A DNA stretch of 64,000 nucleotides from Chamaecyparis obtusa (lineage: Eukaryota; Streptophyta; Pinopsida; Cupressales; Cupressaceae), in NCBI GenBank assembly GCA_027943335.1, contig BSBK01007741.1, positions 1,280,001-1,344,000 on the forward strand, given 5' to 3'. A program made the position numbers and the translations under genes. Position 1 is the stretch's first letter. Each line of letters opens with the position of its first letter. The notes under the pieces are model-generated. The model saw only the letters and a program-made list of their open reading frames with translations. It was not told the origin of the DNA and did not search any database. This document shows positions 14,001 to 24,414 of this stretch, one piece after another.

Positions 14001-15166
14001 ACATTGAGTAGCCTGAAGGTTTTCCTTTGACACAAGAAGGAGATATGGTATGTAAGTTAAAGAAAGCTTTATATGGATTAAAACAAGCACCTAGAACCTA
14101 GTATGCAAGATTGGATAAGTATTTATTGAAATTGGGATTTATAAAAGGAACAGCAGATAGTAACTTATACACAAAAGAAATTGAGAATGGTTTGTTGGTT
14201 ATAGTTATATTTGTTGATGATATTATCTTTGGAGGAGAAGATGAAGCTAGTGACAAATTTGTAAATGAAATGAAGACTGAATTTGAGATGAGCATGATTG
14301 GAGAAATGAAATATTTTTTGGGATTACAGATAACACAAACCAAGGAAGGTATATTTGTAATTCAAACTAAGTATTTGAATGACTTATTGAAAAGATTTGG
14401 AATGGAAGATTCTAAATCTATTGGAACACCTATGGTAATCAGACATAAGTTATCTAGCAAAGATGAGACACTAGCAGTTGAGTAGAAAAAGTATAGATCT
14501 ATGATTGGAGGATTGCAGTACTTGACACATACAAGACCTGATGTAGCACATTCAATGGGGATTGTAGCAAGATTTCAAGTAGAACCTAGAGAATCACATT
14601 ATGCAGCAGTAAAGAGGATATTGAGATATCTGAAAGGAATAATGGATTATGGATTATGGTATGAGAATTCTGATGATTTTACTTTATGTGCCTATACTGA
14701 TGCAGATTGGGGAGGCAATGTTGATGACAAGAAAAGCACCAGTGGTGGAGCCTTTTTTCTTGGAGGAAAATTGGTCTCTTGGCTAAGTAAGCAGCAGAAT
14801 TTTACTTCACAAAGCACAGCAAAAGCAAAATATGTTGCAGCAACAAATAATTGTAATCAGATTATTTGGATGAAGCAGATGTTGAAGGATATTGGAATAA
14901 AGTTTGATGAGCCTATTGTTATACATTGTGATAACACCAGTATAGTGAGTATGTCAAAAAATCCTATTTTACATTCTAAGACTAAACATATTGAGATCAA
15001 GTATCATGTTGTAAGAGAGAAAGTTGCAGAAAAAGAAGTAAGATTGGAGTACATAAGTACAAAGGAGCAGATAGCAGATATATTTACAAAGCCTTTACCT
15101 AAGGATATATTTGTGTATCTGAGAGGTATGCTTGGGGTTATGCCCCAACCTATTTTTGAGAATTGA
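11042..15166 (+). pseudogene. Copia gag-pol polyprotein of element B (one frame, seven stops)
   Basis: One unshifted frame of 1374 codons from ATG 11042 to TGA 15164. Order: gag (RKESPKFDGVNFDSWKEKM at residues 4-22), CCHC knuckle CWTCQEYGHFASECP (about residue 261), protease, integrase (HKRFCHINFD, then RSDRGGEF and EQNGIAERRN), RT ([28 protein letters not shown]), and RNaseH (YTDADWGGNVDDKKSTSGG, TKHIEIKYHVV). Interrupting stops are at 12599, 13334, 13379, 13856, 14009, 14099 and 14483; comparison with A and F implies CAG or TGG in all but 13856. The protease motif reads GSGCSHH where relatives have DSGCSHH, so the catalytic aspartate is lost. The first integrase motif is also weakened (VND for VDD). 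Inactive now, but structurally nearly whole. Confidence 0.93.
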
Positions 15167-15239
15167 TGCAGATGATTTCATCCGTCCAGTGGTATATGAG
15201 CCCTATCTTTCTTCTGGATTGGATGTTGGAACTTCCTCT

Positions 15240-15520
15240 ATGGGGGAGTTTATGAGCTGAGTCATGAGGACTCTTGTTATTGTATTTTTCTGAAAAGTGT
15301 CTTTTGACATTAAGTTGTTGTTGACTTAGTGATGGAATTTATATCATTGATGTCAATGGGGGAGAGATATACATGAAAAACATTGTGGATTGTATGAGAG
15401 AGCTGAATAGGAAAACGAAGCAAGATTTAATTTGATATTTTGCAATGATGTTGCAGTATTGGATTTTTGGAACATTGGATGTTTTTCATCTATGTTGCCA
15501 TCAATTCCAATGGAGGAGAT
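15240..15520 (+). promoter_or_regulatory. Polypurine tracts of element B
   Basis: Three purine tracts follow the polyprotein: ATGGGGGAGTTT (15240-15251), AATGGGGGAGAGAT (15356-15369) and TGGAGGAGAT directly before the 3' LTR (15511-15520). The last should prime plus-strand synthesis. The other two repeat the multiple-tract pattern of A, D and E. Confidence 0.6.
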
Positions 15521-16682
15521 TTTTAGGAATGAATGCAAAGTATTTTGGAAATCATTTTGGAGCAATTGTTGTTGCATTCATGACTTGGATTGTCATTGAT
15601 GTCAACACAATGATATTCTGGATATTAGCAGGAAAGTAGGTACAATTTTGTTTTGTGCACATGTTGTATTGTAGATTGGCTTTTGCATAGTTGATGATAT
15701 GTTCTTTGGTGTGTTATTAACCCATGGTTAATAGCACAAAAAGAAATTCATTTATTTGTGAGAGTTATGAGCATTTTGGTGAAAGCAGTGTTTAGACAGT
15801 GTTTATGTGAAGCAATGTTCAAAAATTGGAGGATATCTCTTAGCTGGGATGGAATCTAATTTTGCATAGTTAAAGGGATGTTGGAGACTCATTAATGATG
15901 ACATGGTTCATAGTGCAAACATTGAGGATATGTTTGGAGAAAGTTACAGTATCTGGAAGTCGACAGTTTTATGTGAATTCTGTGTGTAGCGTGTAGAATT
16001 TATTATTTTGTAATTGAGGACCGACTCATTTGTAATTATTTGAGTTTGGTATATAAGAAGGAATTTTTTCCTTGTTGTAATGTGTATTATGAAGATTAAG
16101 ATGTGAATATATGCATGAAGTGAAGAAAAGAGCTAATTCAGTGATGAAGGAAGACTTGTGAGTACAGAGATCTGGAATTATGATCTTGTGTAGCAGAGAG
16201 TGCGGTTTTGCAACAGTGTGAAGGAGGTAATATATTTCATATTATTCTATTGAATAATTCTAAGATCTTTTGGACAATGGGTTCAGAGATCTTGCCTTGA
16301 AGCTGTTTGGGTAGTGGGTCCTTCTGTCTTCCATAAACTCTTAACCGGGTTAGAATCTTTTAACATGGATTCAAAATCTCCTAACAAGGATTTATATGTA
16401 CTGAATGTATTTCATAAGACTCCTAACAGGGTCCATCCTCTAACAAGGAATTTTCATATTAGTGCATCATTTTGTGGGCATCATTCCCACTGGGGTTTAA
16501 TCTTTTCAAGAGGTTCCCTAGTCAACATATCTTGTGTTATTGTGCAATTGTGTATGATTATCTTTTTATGGTTGATCAGTACATTGATTATATTTTTTAA
16601 AGCAATTGAATGGATAAATTATCTAATAACTGATTCACCCCCCCCCCCTCTTAGTTATCTTGGGGATCTTTATTTTCTAACA
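15521..16682 (+). repeat. 3' LTR of element B
   Basis: 1162 bp, highly similar to 9816-10985 over its whole length, with scattered substitutions and a shorter C run (about 16638-16647). The inverted repeat GTGGGCATCATTCCCAC recurs at 16474-16490. Confidence 0.93.
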
Positions 16683-17266
16683 ATGGATTGAGGGATGCAA
16701 GTTTCTTGTGGAAGGGGATTTGTGGCAATGTAGGTAGGAACGGAAGATGGTGGATTGAGATAGGATGGAGGAGATGGAGGAGAAATGTAGGATATAGTGG
16801 ATAGTGGATTAGAAATAGCTTGGGGATTATGGTGATTGATTGGAAGAAAAGGATTATGGATTTGAAAATGGGTTGGAGGATAAGGAGATGGAGGATTTGG
16901 ATTAGGGATTTAGGTTGTAGGTTCATTGTAGAAAGGTGGTGTTTGGGATATGACTATCGGAGAAGATGGAGGTAGGAATGAGGTATGTAGGGGATATGTG
17001 GGTATGACATAGGAAGAAGGTGTGGATGAATGCAATAATGGATTTCCCTTATCAAAGGTATGATAAGGAGTACTGGTGGGTATGAAAAGAGGCACGATGG
17101 GGTAGTTTGGAGGAATGATTGGATTTTGTAGGGTGCTTGGAGAAAGATTTCTAAGGTTTTCAATGTACGCATCATGATCAACAAGACTCTCATCATCATT
17201 GGAATAGGATAAGGTGGGAGAGAAGGTGGGATGACCAAAATCATCATAATTTAATTGAGACGTGTT
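16683..17266 (-). pseudogene. Proline-rich ORF of the ground-level element, best preserved part
   Basis: One minus-strand frame is open from about 17266 to the element B insertion except for a TAA near 16910, which fits a former CAA. It begins with an acidic, tyrosine-containing stretch (YDDFGHPTFSPTLSYSNDD) and becomes Pro/Ser/His-rich (PSPYPPTHFQIHNPFLP). No catalytic motif is visible. The frame appears to resume at 9815 beyond element B. It lies downstream of the primer site at 23050-23072 on the same strand, so an accessory ORF or gag N-terminus of a Tat/Ogre-like element is the best guess. The protein family is not recognised. Confidence 0.45.
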
Positions 17267-17409
17267 GATTTGTTGATGAGTTGGATGGGGAAAAAGGATG
17301 AAGATGGGAGGAACTAAAGCTCAGATTAGGATGATCGAGAAGCTCAAACTGGGATTTGGATTAAGCTCAGGATTGGAGAAAAGACTGAATCTAGAGGAAG
17401 ATGGAAAGG

Positions 17410-18350
17410 TGATGCAGGGGCACCCAAGGTTAAGGCAAGGGCATTCTCTATCCTCGATGAAACTGCATGGAGTGTTTGTATTTTGGTCAGTTTTACTTGG
17501 TTACAGCCTTGATCGATGGTCTCAGTCATTGAATGAAGCTTGGTCACTAAAGGAACTCAGTAGCCTTTGACACTTGGTGAAATTGTTTCTCAGTCATGCC
17601 TACAATGTTCTGTTGACACTGGTGCTTGGTGATGCTTGGCATGGTCAATAATTTTATTGTCGCTTGGTAGTTCTTACTTACCGACTAGAGTTCCGTGTGA
17701 TTTGTTGAGCCAACTTGGTGAATTAATTGTTGGTAGCCATTGTCTTGGGCCAACATGTAGGATTAAATGTTTGTATACATTTGGAAGCCAACTTTTATGG
17801 CATTTAATTACTGTTTTGGAGAGTTAAGGGTTTCATCTTGCCGACTTATGGATGATGATTAGTATTTAAGGAGGGATTGGGTAGATGTTTAGAGGGATTT
17901 GGGGATCAGGACTTGGACAACTTAGTAGATCTGGAAGTCAGATGCGAAGCTTGAGAGAAAAGTTGTGGAAAAGTTCTTGATGCTTTTCTAGATTAGATTG
18001 TAATCTGATAGTCCTTTGTAGTAGAGCTAGGGGTTTGCATACTTGGGAACAAGGAGATTGCTTGGAGTCTTGTGAGCTCAAGTTTAGATCTACCTTAGGG
18101 TTTCCATTAGCTTCTGATTGTCTTTAGGGTTGAGCTAGCTAAGATTATATTGGATCTAGTTGTGGATCTTGCAGAATTATTTCATTTTGTAATTGGCCCT
18201 AACCCGGAAGGCCTTACAGCTGGGCATGTTAATAAAAATTAATTGAAACATTTATGGTGTTGTCTATTGTGTTGATTATTCCACTGTGTAATTCTATTGG
18301 TACAAGGTTTGGACTGTCCTTCATTGGATCCACCATCCTTGACTGCATCA
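17410..18350 (+). repeat. 5' LTR of element C
   Basis: 941 bp, TGATGCAGGGGCA...GACTGCATCA, matching 20365-21306. The first 250 bp repeat the word CTCGGT and its CTTGGT/CTCAGT derivatives. Confidence 0.92.
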
Positions 18351-18351
18351 A

Positions 18352-18364
18352 GTGTTATCAGAGC
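18352..18364 (+). other. Primer binding site of element C
   Basis: GTGTTATCAGAGC follows the 5' LTR by one base. It matches the tRNA-Met-type site (GTGGTATCAGAGC in element G) with one substitution. Confidence 0.75.
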
Positions 18365-18625
18365 GAAAGTTTGTTCCTGTTGGAGTGAAGGTTAATCTTG
18401 TTGAAGCAGAAGCTTGACCTAGCAAGGCTAATCTTGTGAAGGTTGATCTTGTTGGAGTGAAGATTGTGCACAATCTAGATTTTAGATCTGAAGCACTGAA
18501 CTTGTGAAATTGTGTCCTAGTTGTTTGCAAGGTTGCAGGTTGAAGATCTAACTTGTTGCAACTTGGAAATTGTCACAAGGTGGTCAATGAGGGTTTGTTG
18601 TAGAGGGTTTATCTTATCTTTAAGG

Positions 18626-20092
18626 ATGCCTCTGAGAATATTAGACCCTAGAGTTATTTTAGATCTTTGTGATACTATCGAATCCTAGATCACAAAGAAA
18701 GTGAAATCAGATTTCAGATTTGAGATGGAATTGATGAAGAATGATATGGTCATTGAGATCATGAGAACTGTTGCTGGCATACCTTGGAATTTTGGTACTA
18801 AGGATGGTTATGAATAAGCTACTGAAGAATTTGGGATTGCTAGATCTAGTGGTGATGACTAGAGGAATAGATCTAGTGAAGACAAAACTGCTCGGTTGCC
18901 TAGACTTGCTACTCAGTTTAGTAATTACTGAATGGAAGTTTCTACTTTCTCTGGTACTTTGAAACTCGACAATCTAATTGATTGGATTGGTGAACTTGAA
19001 GATTTCTTTGAGCTGGAAGAAATTAAAGATTCTCTTCAGGTGAGATTAGCACAGACAAAGTTGAAAGGACATGCTGCTCTTTGGTGGAAGGAACTACAAA
19101 GAGACCAAGAAGATGAAGGTGAAACAAAGATCAATCGGTGGAGATTGATGGTGACTAAGTTGAAAGCTAAGTTCATACTAGCTGACTATAAGCTTGACTT
19201 GTTTAAGAAGTTACAGAATCTGAAGCAGAAGGATTTGTCTATTGAAGATTATACTGAGGATTTCTACAAACCTACTATTCGGTCTGGACACTGAGAGCTT
19301 GGTAAGGAAAAGGTAGCTCGGTATGTGAATGGTCTGAGATTTAATATTCAGGATGAGCTTGGTATGTTGAAGATTGATTCTATTGAAGATGCTTATCAGT
19401 ATGCTCTAAAGGCAAAAGATAAGTTGAAGAGGAAATAACCTAGCAACTCCCAAGGGAAGGAAAAGATTGATCACTCAGTAAAGGATAAATTGACTAATGC
19501 AGAAGATGAACAGAAACTTGTGGAACCAAAGAAGAAGATAGGTAGAGTTATCTTTAAGGGTACTTGCTATAACTATGGAGAGGAAGGACACTGTTCTTTT
19601 GAGTGTACATAGAAGAAGGTTGACTGACGAACTATTGTGATGAATGAGAACATTTAGAATGAACTTGAATCAGAGAACTTGCTACTTTGGTGAACATTGC
19701 TTGGTACAAAGGATGAACCTTGTCAAAGGAGTAACTTGTTTAGGACCCGATGCAAGACTGAAGGTAAACTCTATGATGTTATTGTGGATAGTGGTAGTAC
19801 TGATAACCTTGTTGCTGAGGACCTGGTTCAGAAACTTAGTTTGAAGGGAATGAAGCACCCTTGTCCTTATAGAATTGGTCAATTACAAGATGTTCATGCT
19901 TTGGAAGTTAGAGAACAATGCTTCTTTGATGTTCAGATTGGCCAGTTAAAGGATCTTGTGCTTTGTGACATTGTGAAGATGAATAGTTGTGATATATCAC
20001 TCAGTAGACCTTGACAATATGATTGCAGAGCTATTTATGACTATGTAAAGAATGTGTTTACTATTGATAAGAATGACAGGAAGTTTTTCTGA
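18626..20092 (+). pseudogene. Ty3/gypsy gag-protease polyprotein of element C
   Basis: One frame from ATG 18626 to 20092 interrupted by about ten stops and no frameshift. The gag core (FSGTLKLDNLIDWIGELED, then LKGHAALWWKELQ, KINRWRLMVTKLK and VARYVNGLR) is the standard Retrotrans_gag fold and aligns residue by residue with element G. A single zinc knuckle, CYNYGEEGHCSFEC (about 19566), has Tyr in place of its second Cys. The aspartic protease follows: VIVDSGSTDNLVAEDLV (about 19780), with the catalytic DSG intact. Nearly every internal stop corresponds to CAG, CAA, CGA or TGG in the comparison with G. Confidence 0.9.
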
Positions 20093-20364
20093 TGCCTTTG
20101 ATTGATACAACACTCGGTAGGAGAAGCCTAAGTATTGGTAGCTAAGTTGAGATTGTGGATCCAGAGAAAATGAATGATCGGTATGGTGAACCAATTTGTA
20201 TATTGTCAAGAAAAGATTTGAAGAGACAGAGGAAACTGAAGTGGAAGAATTTGCAAGTAGAAAAATTGGAGGACTTATATGTGAAGAATCAGTTTGGGAT
20301 TTATGTGCTGAATCCTGAAAGATGTTCTTCTCACATATGAACATCTTTAGGAACCTGGGGTGTC
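20093..20364 (+). pseudogene. C-terminal remnant and pre-LTR segment of element C
   Basis: After a frame change a short reading frame (about 20155-20339) encodes a lysine-rich tail, with KRQRKLKWKNLQVEKLED at its centre. I do not recognise it and see no RT, integrase or chromodomain motif. The interval ends with CCTGGGGTGTC immediately before the 3' LTR, the same junction context as CCCTGGGTGTC before the 3' LTR of G. This marks the point where pol is missing. Confidence 0.5.
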
Positions 20365-21306
20365 TGATGTAGGGGCATCCAAGGTTAAGGTAGGGGCATT
20401 TTGTGTCCTCGATGAAACTACATGGAGTGTTTGTATTTTGGCCAGTTTTACTCAGTTGCAACCTTGATCGACAATCTTGGTCATTGAAGGAAGCTCGGTC
20501 ACTAAAGGAACTTGGTAGCCTCTGACACTCAGTGACATTGTTGCTCGGTCATGCCTGCAGTGCTTGATTAACATTGGTGCTTGGTGATGGCTGGCGTGCT
20601 CGGTAATTTTACTATCGCTCGGTAGTTTTGACTTACCAACTAGACTTTTGTGTGATTTGTTGAGCCGACTTGGTGAATTAATTGTTGGTAGCCATTGTCT
20701 TGGGCCAACATGTAGGATTAAATGTTTGTATACATTTGGAAGCTAACTTGTATGGTATTTAATTATTGTTTTGGGGAGCTAAGGGTTTCATCTTGCTGAC
20801 TTATGGCTGATGATTAGTATTTAAGGAGGGCTTGGGTAGATGTTTAGAGGGATTTGGGGATCAGGACTTGGACAACTTAGTAGATCTAGAAGTCAGATGT
20901 GAAGCTTGAGAGAAAAGTTGTGGAAAAGTTCTTGATGTTCTTGTAGATCATATTGTAATCTGATAGTCCTTTGTAGCAGAGCTAGGGGTTTTCATACTTG
21001 GGAAAAAGGAGATTACTTGGAGGCTTGCGAGCTCAAGTTTAGATCTACCTTAGGGTTTCCATCAGCTTCTGATTGTCTTCAAGGCTGAGCTAGTTGAGAT
21101 TGTATTGGATCTAGTTGTGGATCTTATAGAGTTGTTTCATTTTTTAATTGGCCCTAACTCGGAAGGCCTTATAGTCGGGCATGTTAATGCCAATTACTTG
21201 AAACATTTATGGTGTTGTCTATTGTGTTGAGTATTATGTTGTGTAATTTTGTTGGCTGGAAGGTTTGGACTATCCTTCATTAGATCCACCATCCTTGACT
21301 GCATCA
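20365..21306 (+). repeat. 3' LTR of element C
   Basis: 942 bp, paired with 17410-18350. CTCGGT is better preserved in this copy, for example about 20502, 20546, 20599 and 20616. Confidence 0.92.
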
Positions 21307-21311
21307 AAAGG

Positions 21312-23049
21312 GGATGATGGATAACTGAGATGACTCCGCTAGCTTGGGATATGGGGAGAACAGGAGAACAATGTAGACATAAAAGATGTGGGATGACAAG
21401 AAGACAATTATTTATGAGACTACGATAAAAGGATTTTGGAGGCTTTGGGAACTTCTAGACTAGAGGATTGGACTTACATGGCAAAGGATTTGTGTGTAGA
21501 ACTCTTTATTTGTGTATGTTCAACATATATTATCACTAGTTTTGGAACATTGAAAACAAATAGAAGCAATCTTACCCTAAGGAATTTTGGCTTGACTTAA
21601 AAAACTTTTCTCATTGACTTAGGCACACACCCAAGAGCTAATCAGAATACAACAACCACCAAGCACGCAATGGCTCCAGTCATGATGTTGTCTTATCCAG
21701 TTTGAAGCGCTCAAGGATGGCACAATATGATGAGTGTCTTGGGGAGATGACTATTCTCCTTGCACAAAGATTAGAAATCCTTTGGGGGTAGATCGGGTTA
21801 GCCTTTGATTTATAGGTGTCTAGTATAATTTGTGGTGTCCTCCCAATCAGTTTGTACGCGCGTGACTCACTTAAGAGCCTAGTTGACCATGCCAAAATTT
21901 TAGGGGTATTCACCTACCTCAGACTACCATCAACATGCATCACCTGAGCTTGAGGGGATGAAGTAAGAGTTTTCTCAGTGCTTTGTCCATATACCAATAG
22001 GGGAATTACTGGTTTGAGGTCATTCTCCAAAAAGGAAGCACTTTTCTCTCTAGACAAGGCTTGCTAGAGTCAAGTAACTAATCCAAACCACAATCTTTCT
22101 CCCAAATTCTATGAAGGCATGGGGAAAGGGTATGGATTTCACCTGAATCATTTAGATTTAATGGATTTGCAAGAATTTGAAAATCTCCTAACAACACATC
22201 ATAGAGAATTCATTCCAAAATTGATTAAGTGTTCTCTATTCTATGACTCTCAAACACTCATGATTAGGATACAAGGTTTATTTTCCCTTTTGAAACAATA
22301 AAATCTTTTTGAAATCCTGAAAAGAATTGCAAATGTTTTATCCTTTATCACTCAAGATTAAATTTTTTATTCTTTTTAGGATCCCAAAATGAATTTTATT
22401 TTATTTTTTTAATTTGAGCTTGCTTTACCTTATGCACTCAAGATTGGATTTTTTGTTTCTTTTTAAAACCCAAATGAAATAGTTGATTTTGATTTGTTCA
22501 TTCCTTTAGACATTCATGATTTGGGTTTGAGTTAATTTTTTAAGCCCAAATTTTGAAGTGTTTGATCAATTTTAAAGCTCAAAAGAAAGCATTGATTCAT
22601 CATCGCTTAGGCACTCAAGATTGGGTTGGATTCATTTTAGGCTCAAAGGAAGATGTTTGATTGATTGTTCATTCTTATTTAGACATTCAAGATTTGATTT
22701 GGTTGATTTTAAGCCCAAAGTTGAGGTGTTTTGCAACTACCAAAAATTAAAGCTTTCTGGAAAATAAAAAAATTTAACAGGGCACAGAAGACAAACTATG
22801 AAAAACTCAAAAAAAAACTTATACCTAACAAATGATGCGACTTTCGAGAAGAGTAGATAACAAAGTATAGTCATAGACACAAAACCACATATATGACAGT
22901 CTTCAAGTGGAGACACCAATTTGCACATATGATAATTCTAGGGCGGAAACTCCAATGCATTACAATTTTCTAATAGGACGACAATTTGATGACATTTTAC
23001 AATTTTTTTTATCAGAAACCCCTAGAAAAGGAGTAGAAATGCATGGTGG
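21312..23049 (-). other. Leader region of the ground-level element, no clear gene
   Basis: This lies between element C and the primer site at 23050-23072. The minus strand has one open stretch (21913-21680, beginning MNTPKILAWSTRLLSESR) of 77 codons that I cannot assign. The rest is AT-rich and holds the tandem repeat at 22350-22735. It should be the untranslated leader of the ground-level element if the LTR and primer site are read correctly. Confidence 0.4.
22350..22735. repeat. Degenerate tandem repeat, about five units of 70-110 bp
   Basis: Each unit opens with a variant of GCACTCAAGATTGGATT or GACATTCAAGATTTG, followed by a T-rich stretch and a block like TTTTAAGCCCAAAG. Unit starts lie near 22350, 22425, 22500, 22610 and 22682. 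Unit lengths vary, so the array is old. Confidence 0.65.
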
Positions 23050-23072
23050 GTGTCCCACTAGGTGTGCCAAAA
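23050..23072 (-). other. Primer binding site of the ground-level Tat/Ogre-like element
   Basis: The minus strand reads TTTTGGCACACCTAGTGGGA directly after the LTR end CATCCACA. The TTGGCRCGCCNRGTGGGAC form is typical of the site after 5' LTRs of Tat/Ogre-type gypsy elements. This is recalled family knowledge; one CG has become CA here. Confidence 0.55.
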
Positions 23073-23101
23073 TGTGGATGATGTGAACCTAACCTATCAA
23101 G

Positions 23102-24095
23102 TGTTAGAAATAGGGAATACTAAGAGGGGGGGTGAATTAGTATTCTACAAACTTTTACTTTTTCCCAATTATGGATATAAACAATTATCTTAACACATGC
23201 ATAACATAAGAAGCTAAACAATATGCATAGAAATAAAACTAAAGAACTCATAACACATTATTTGTTCTTGAGGAAACCCTGGCTAAGGGAAAACCCCGGT
23301 GGGGATGGTACCCACAAAGATCCACTTATCAAAAGTATCATGTTAAGGATGTTGACCCTGTTAGGAGTCTATTACATGCATATAGTGTCTCAGTCCTGAT
23401 TAAGGGACTATAGGCCTTGTTAGAAGCCTCAACCCTATTAGGAGTTAGCAGTACAAAATGTGATTACTAGATGAGCCCACTACCTAAACAAGTAATGTAC
23501 AATATATACTAATTACAAAAGAAGGTTAAGGTACATAACCTTATACTACTTGCATCAATATTTCTTCGCTTCTCTTTCACAATTGCTATTACATACATTT
23601 GTTCCTTCATCACATATCTCTCTTACAATTTACAATTACATTTATACAAGTTATTAGGATTAATAACTTTCCAGTCGGCTATCATATTACAAATAACTTT
23701 ATCCAAGGGTTAACATCTAGGATTTCATCCCTTTATATTGTTAAGTCATTATTTTGATAAACAAAATAATCCCTTAACTCTTTATCAATTTTGTCTTCAT
23801 ATTCTGTCCTATTGGCTTGACACTATCTTTAGTAAAACTGTCATAACTTCTTTCGTACATGTCTTAATGACTTGCGCTCTAAGATGAGTCTTCAATAGTT
23901 ATCATAGAGTCTATGTTCAAGTGCACAAGCACTAAACTTACTCCAATCAACATCACACAAAAAAATTGTCTCATACTTAGACAATTTCGCATTGCGCTCT
24001 GACATACTAGCTCTCTGACCTGTGCGATCTTCATGTAGATCATATGTTGCCATAATGACAACATCTATGTGACCAACTTAGCCAAATTGTCAAAA
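23102..24095 (-). repeat. 3' LTR of element D
   Basis: About 994 bp, matching 37587-38608 except for a roughly 28-bp segment present only in the other copy (about 38448-38476). The inner edge is blurred (TTTTTGAC against TGTTGGAA). It carries GTGGGGATGGTACCCAC as read on the plus strand (23299-23315). Confidence 0.88.
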
Positions 24096-24302
24096 ATCTC
24101 CCCCTTTGTCATTGGTGGCAACATATGAGAAAATTGGCTAAGTCTACAACTTCAAAATCTCAAAATTGTGGCCATGGTATAAAATATATACTATCCTTAT
24201 AACTCCAAAAAAAAACTTATCTCTAATATAGTACTCCCCCTAAGAGTATCAATCCTTTTCATTTCTTATCAATTTTCTACTATATATCTCTCCCCCTTTG
24301 AC
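24096..24302 (-). promoter_or_regulatory. Triplicated polypurine tract of element D
   Basis: Minus-strand purine tracts: CAAAGGGGGAGA touching the 3' LTR (24096-24107), TTAGGGGGAGTA (about 24232-24246) and TCAAAGGGGGAGAG (24288-24302). The first and third are preceded by similar words (CCAATGACAAAG, ATTGTTGTCAAAG), so the tract has been duplicated with its flank. Confidence 0.6.
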
Positions 24303-24414
24303 AACAATGACAAAATAAAGGTGAGGAGGGTTACAAAACTATATTCAAAAAAGATTATACCTTAATTCAATATTGAAAAGCCGGTAGGCTTGCAACACAA
24401 TCTGCAAAATCAAT

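Larger units (their letters stand above)
9816..16682 (+). mobile_element. Copia element B, full length, perfect target duplication
   Basis: Complete Ty1/copia element on the plus strand: 5' LTR 9816-10985, primer site, a gag-pol frame of 1374 codons, purine tracts, and 3' LTR 15521-16682. The 5-bp duplication ATGGA (9811-9815 and 16683-16687) is perfect. The 3' LTR has lost its terminal TG (TTTTAGG against TGTTAGG). It inserted into the proline-rich frame of the ground-level element. Its gag and pol resemble those of A and F but are clearly a different subfamily. Confidence 0.95.
17410..21306 (+). mobile_element. Gypsy element C, gag-protease only, non-autonomous
   Basis: A 3.9-kb LTR element with LTRs 17410-18350 and 20365-21306 and a perfect 5-bp duplication AAAGG (17405-17409, 21307-21311). 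Between them are a tRNA-Met-type primer site, a Ty3/gypsy gag and an aspartic protease, but no RT, RNaseH or integrase. The protein sequence changes frame and character at about 20085, where pol would be expected. It resembles the gag-bearing non-autonomous class (TR-GAG type), though a private deletion of a full element is possible. Its gag aligns well with that of element G. Confidence 0.9.

Noticed and set aside
22350..22735. CRISPR-like array
   Set aside because: Units are long, degenerate and contiguous, without constant repeats and unique spacers, in plant DNA.
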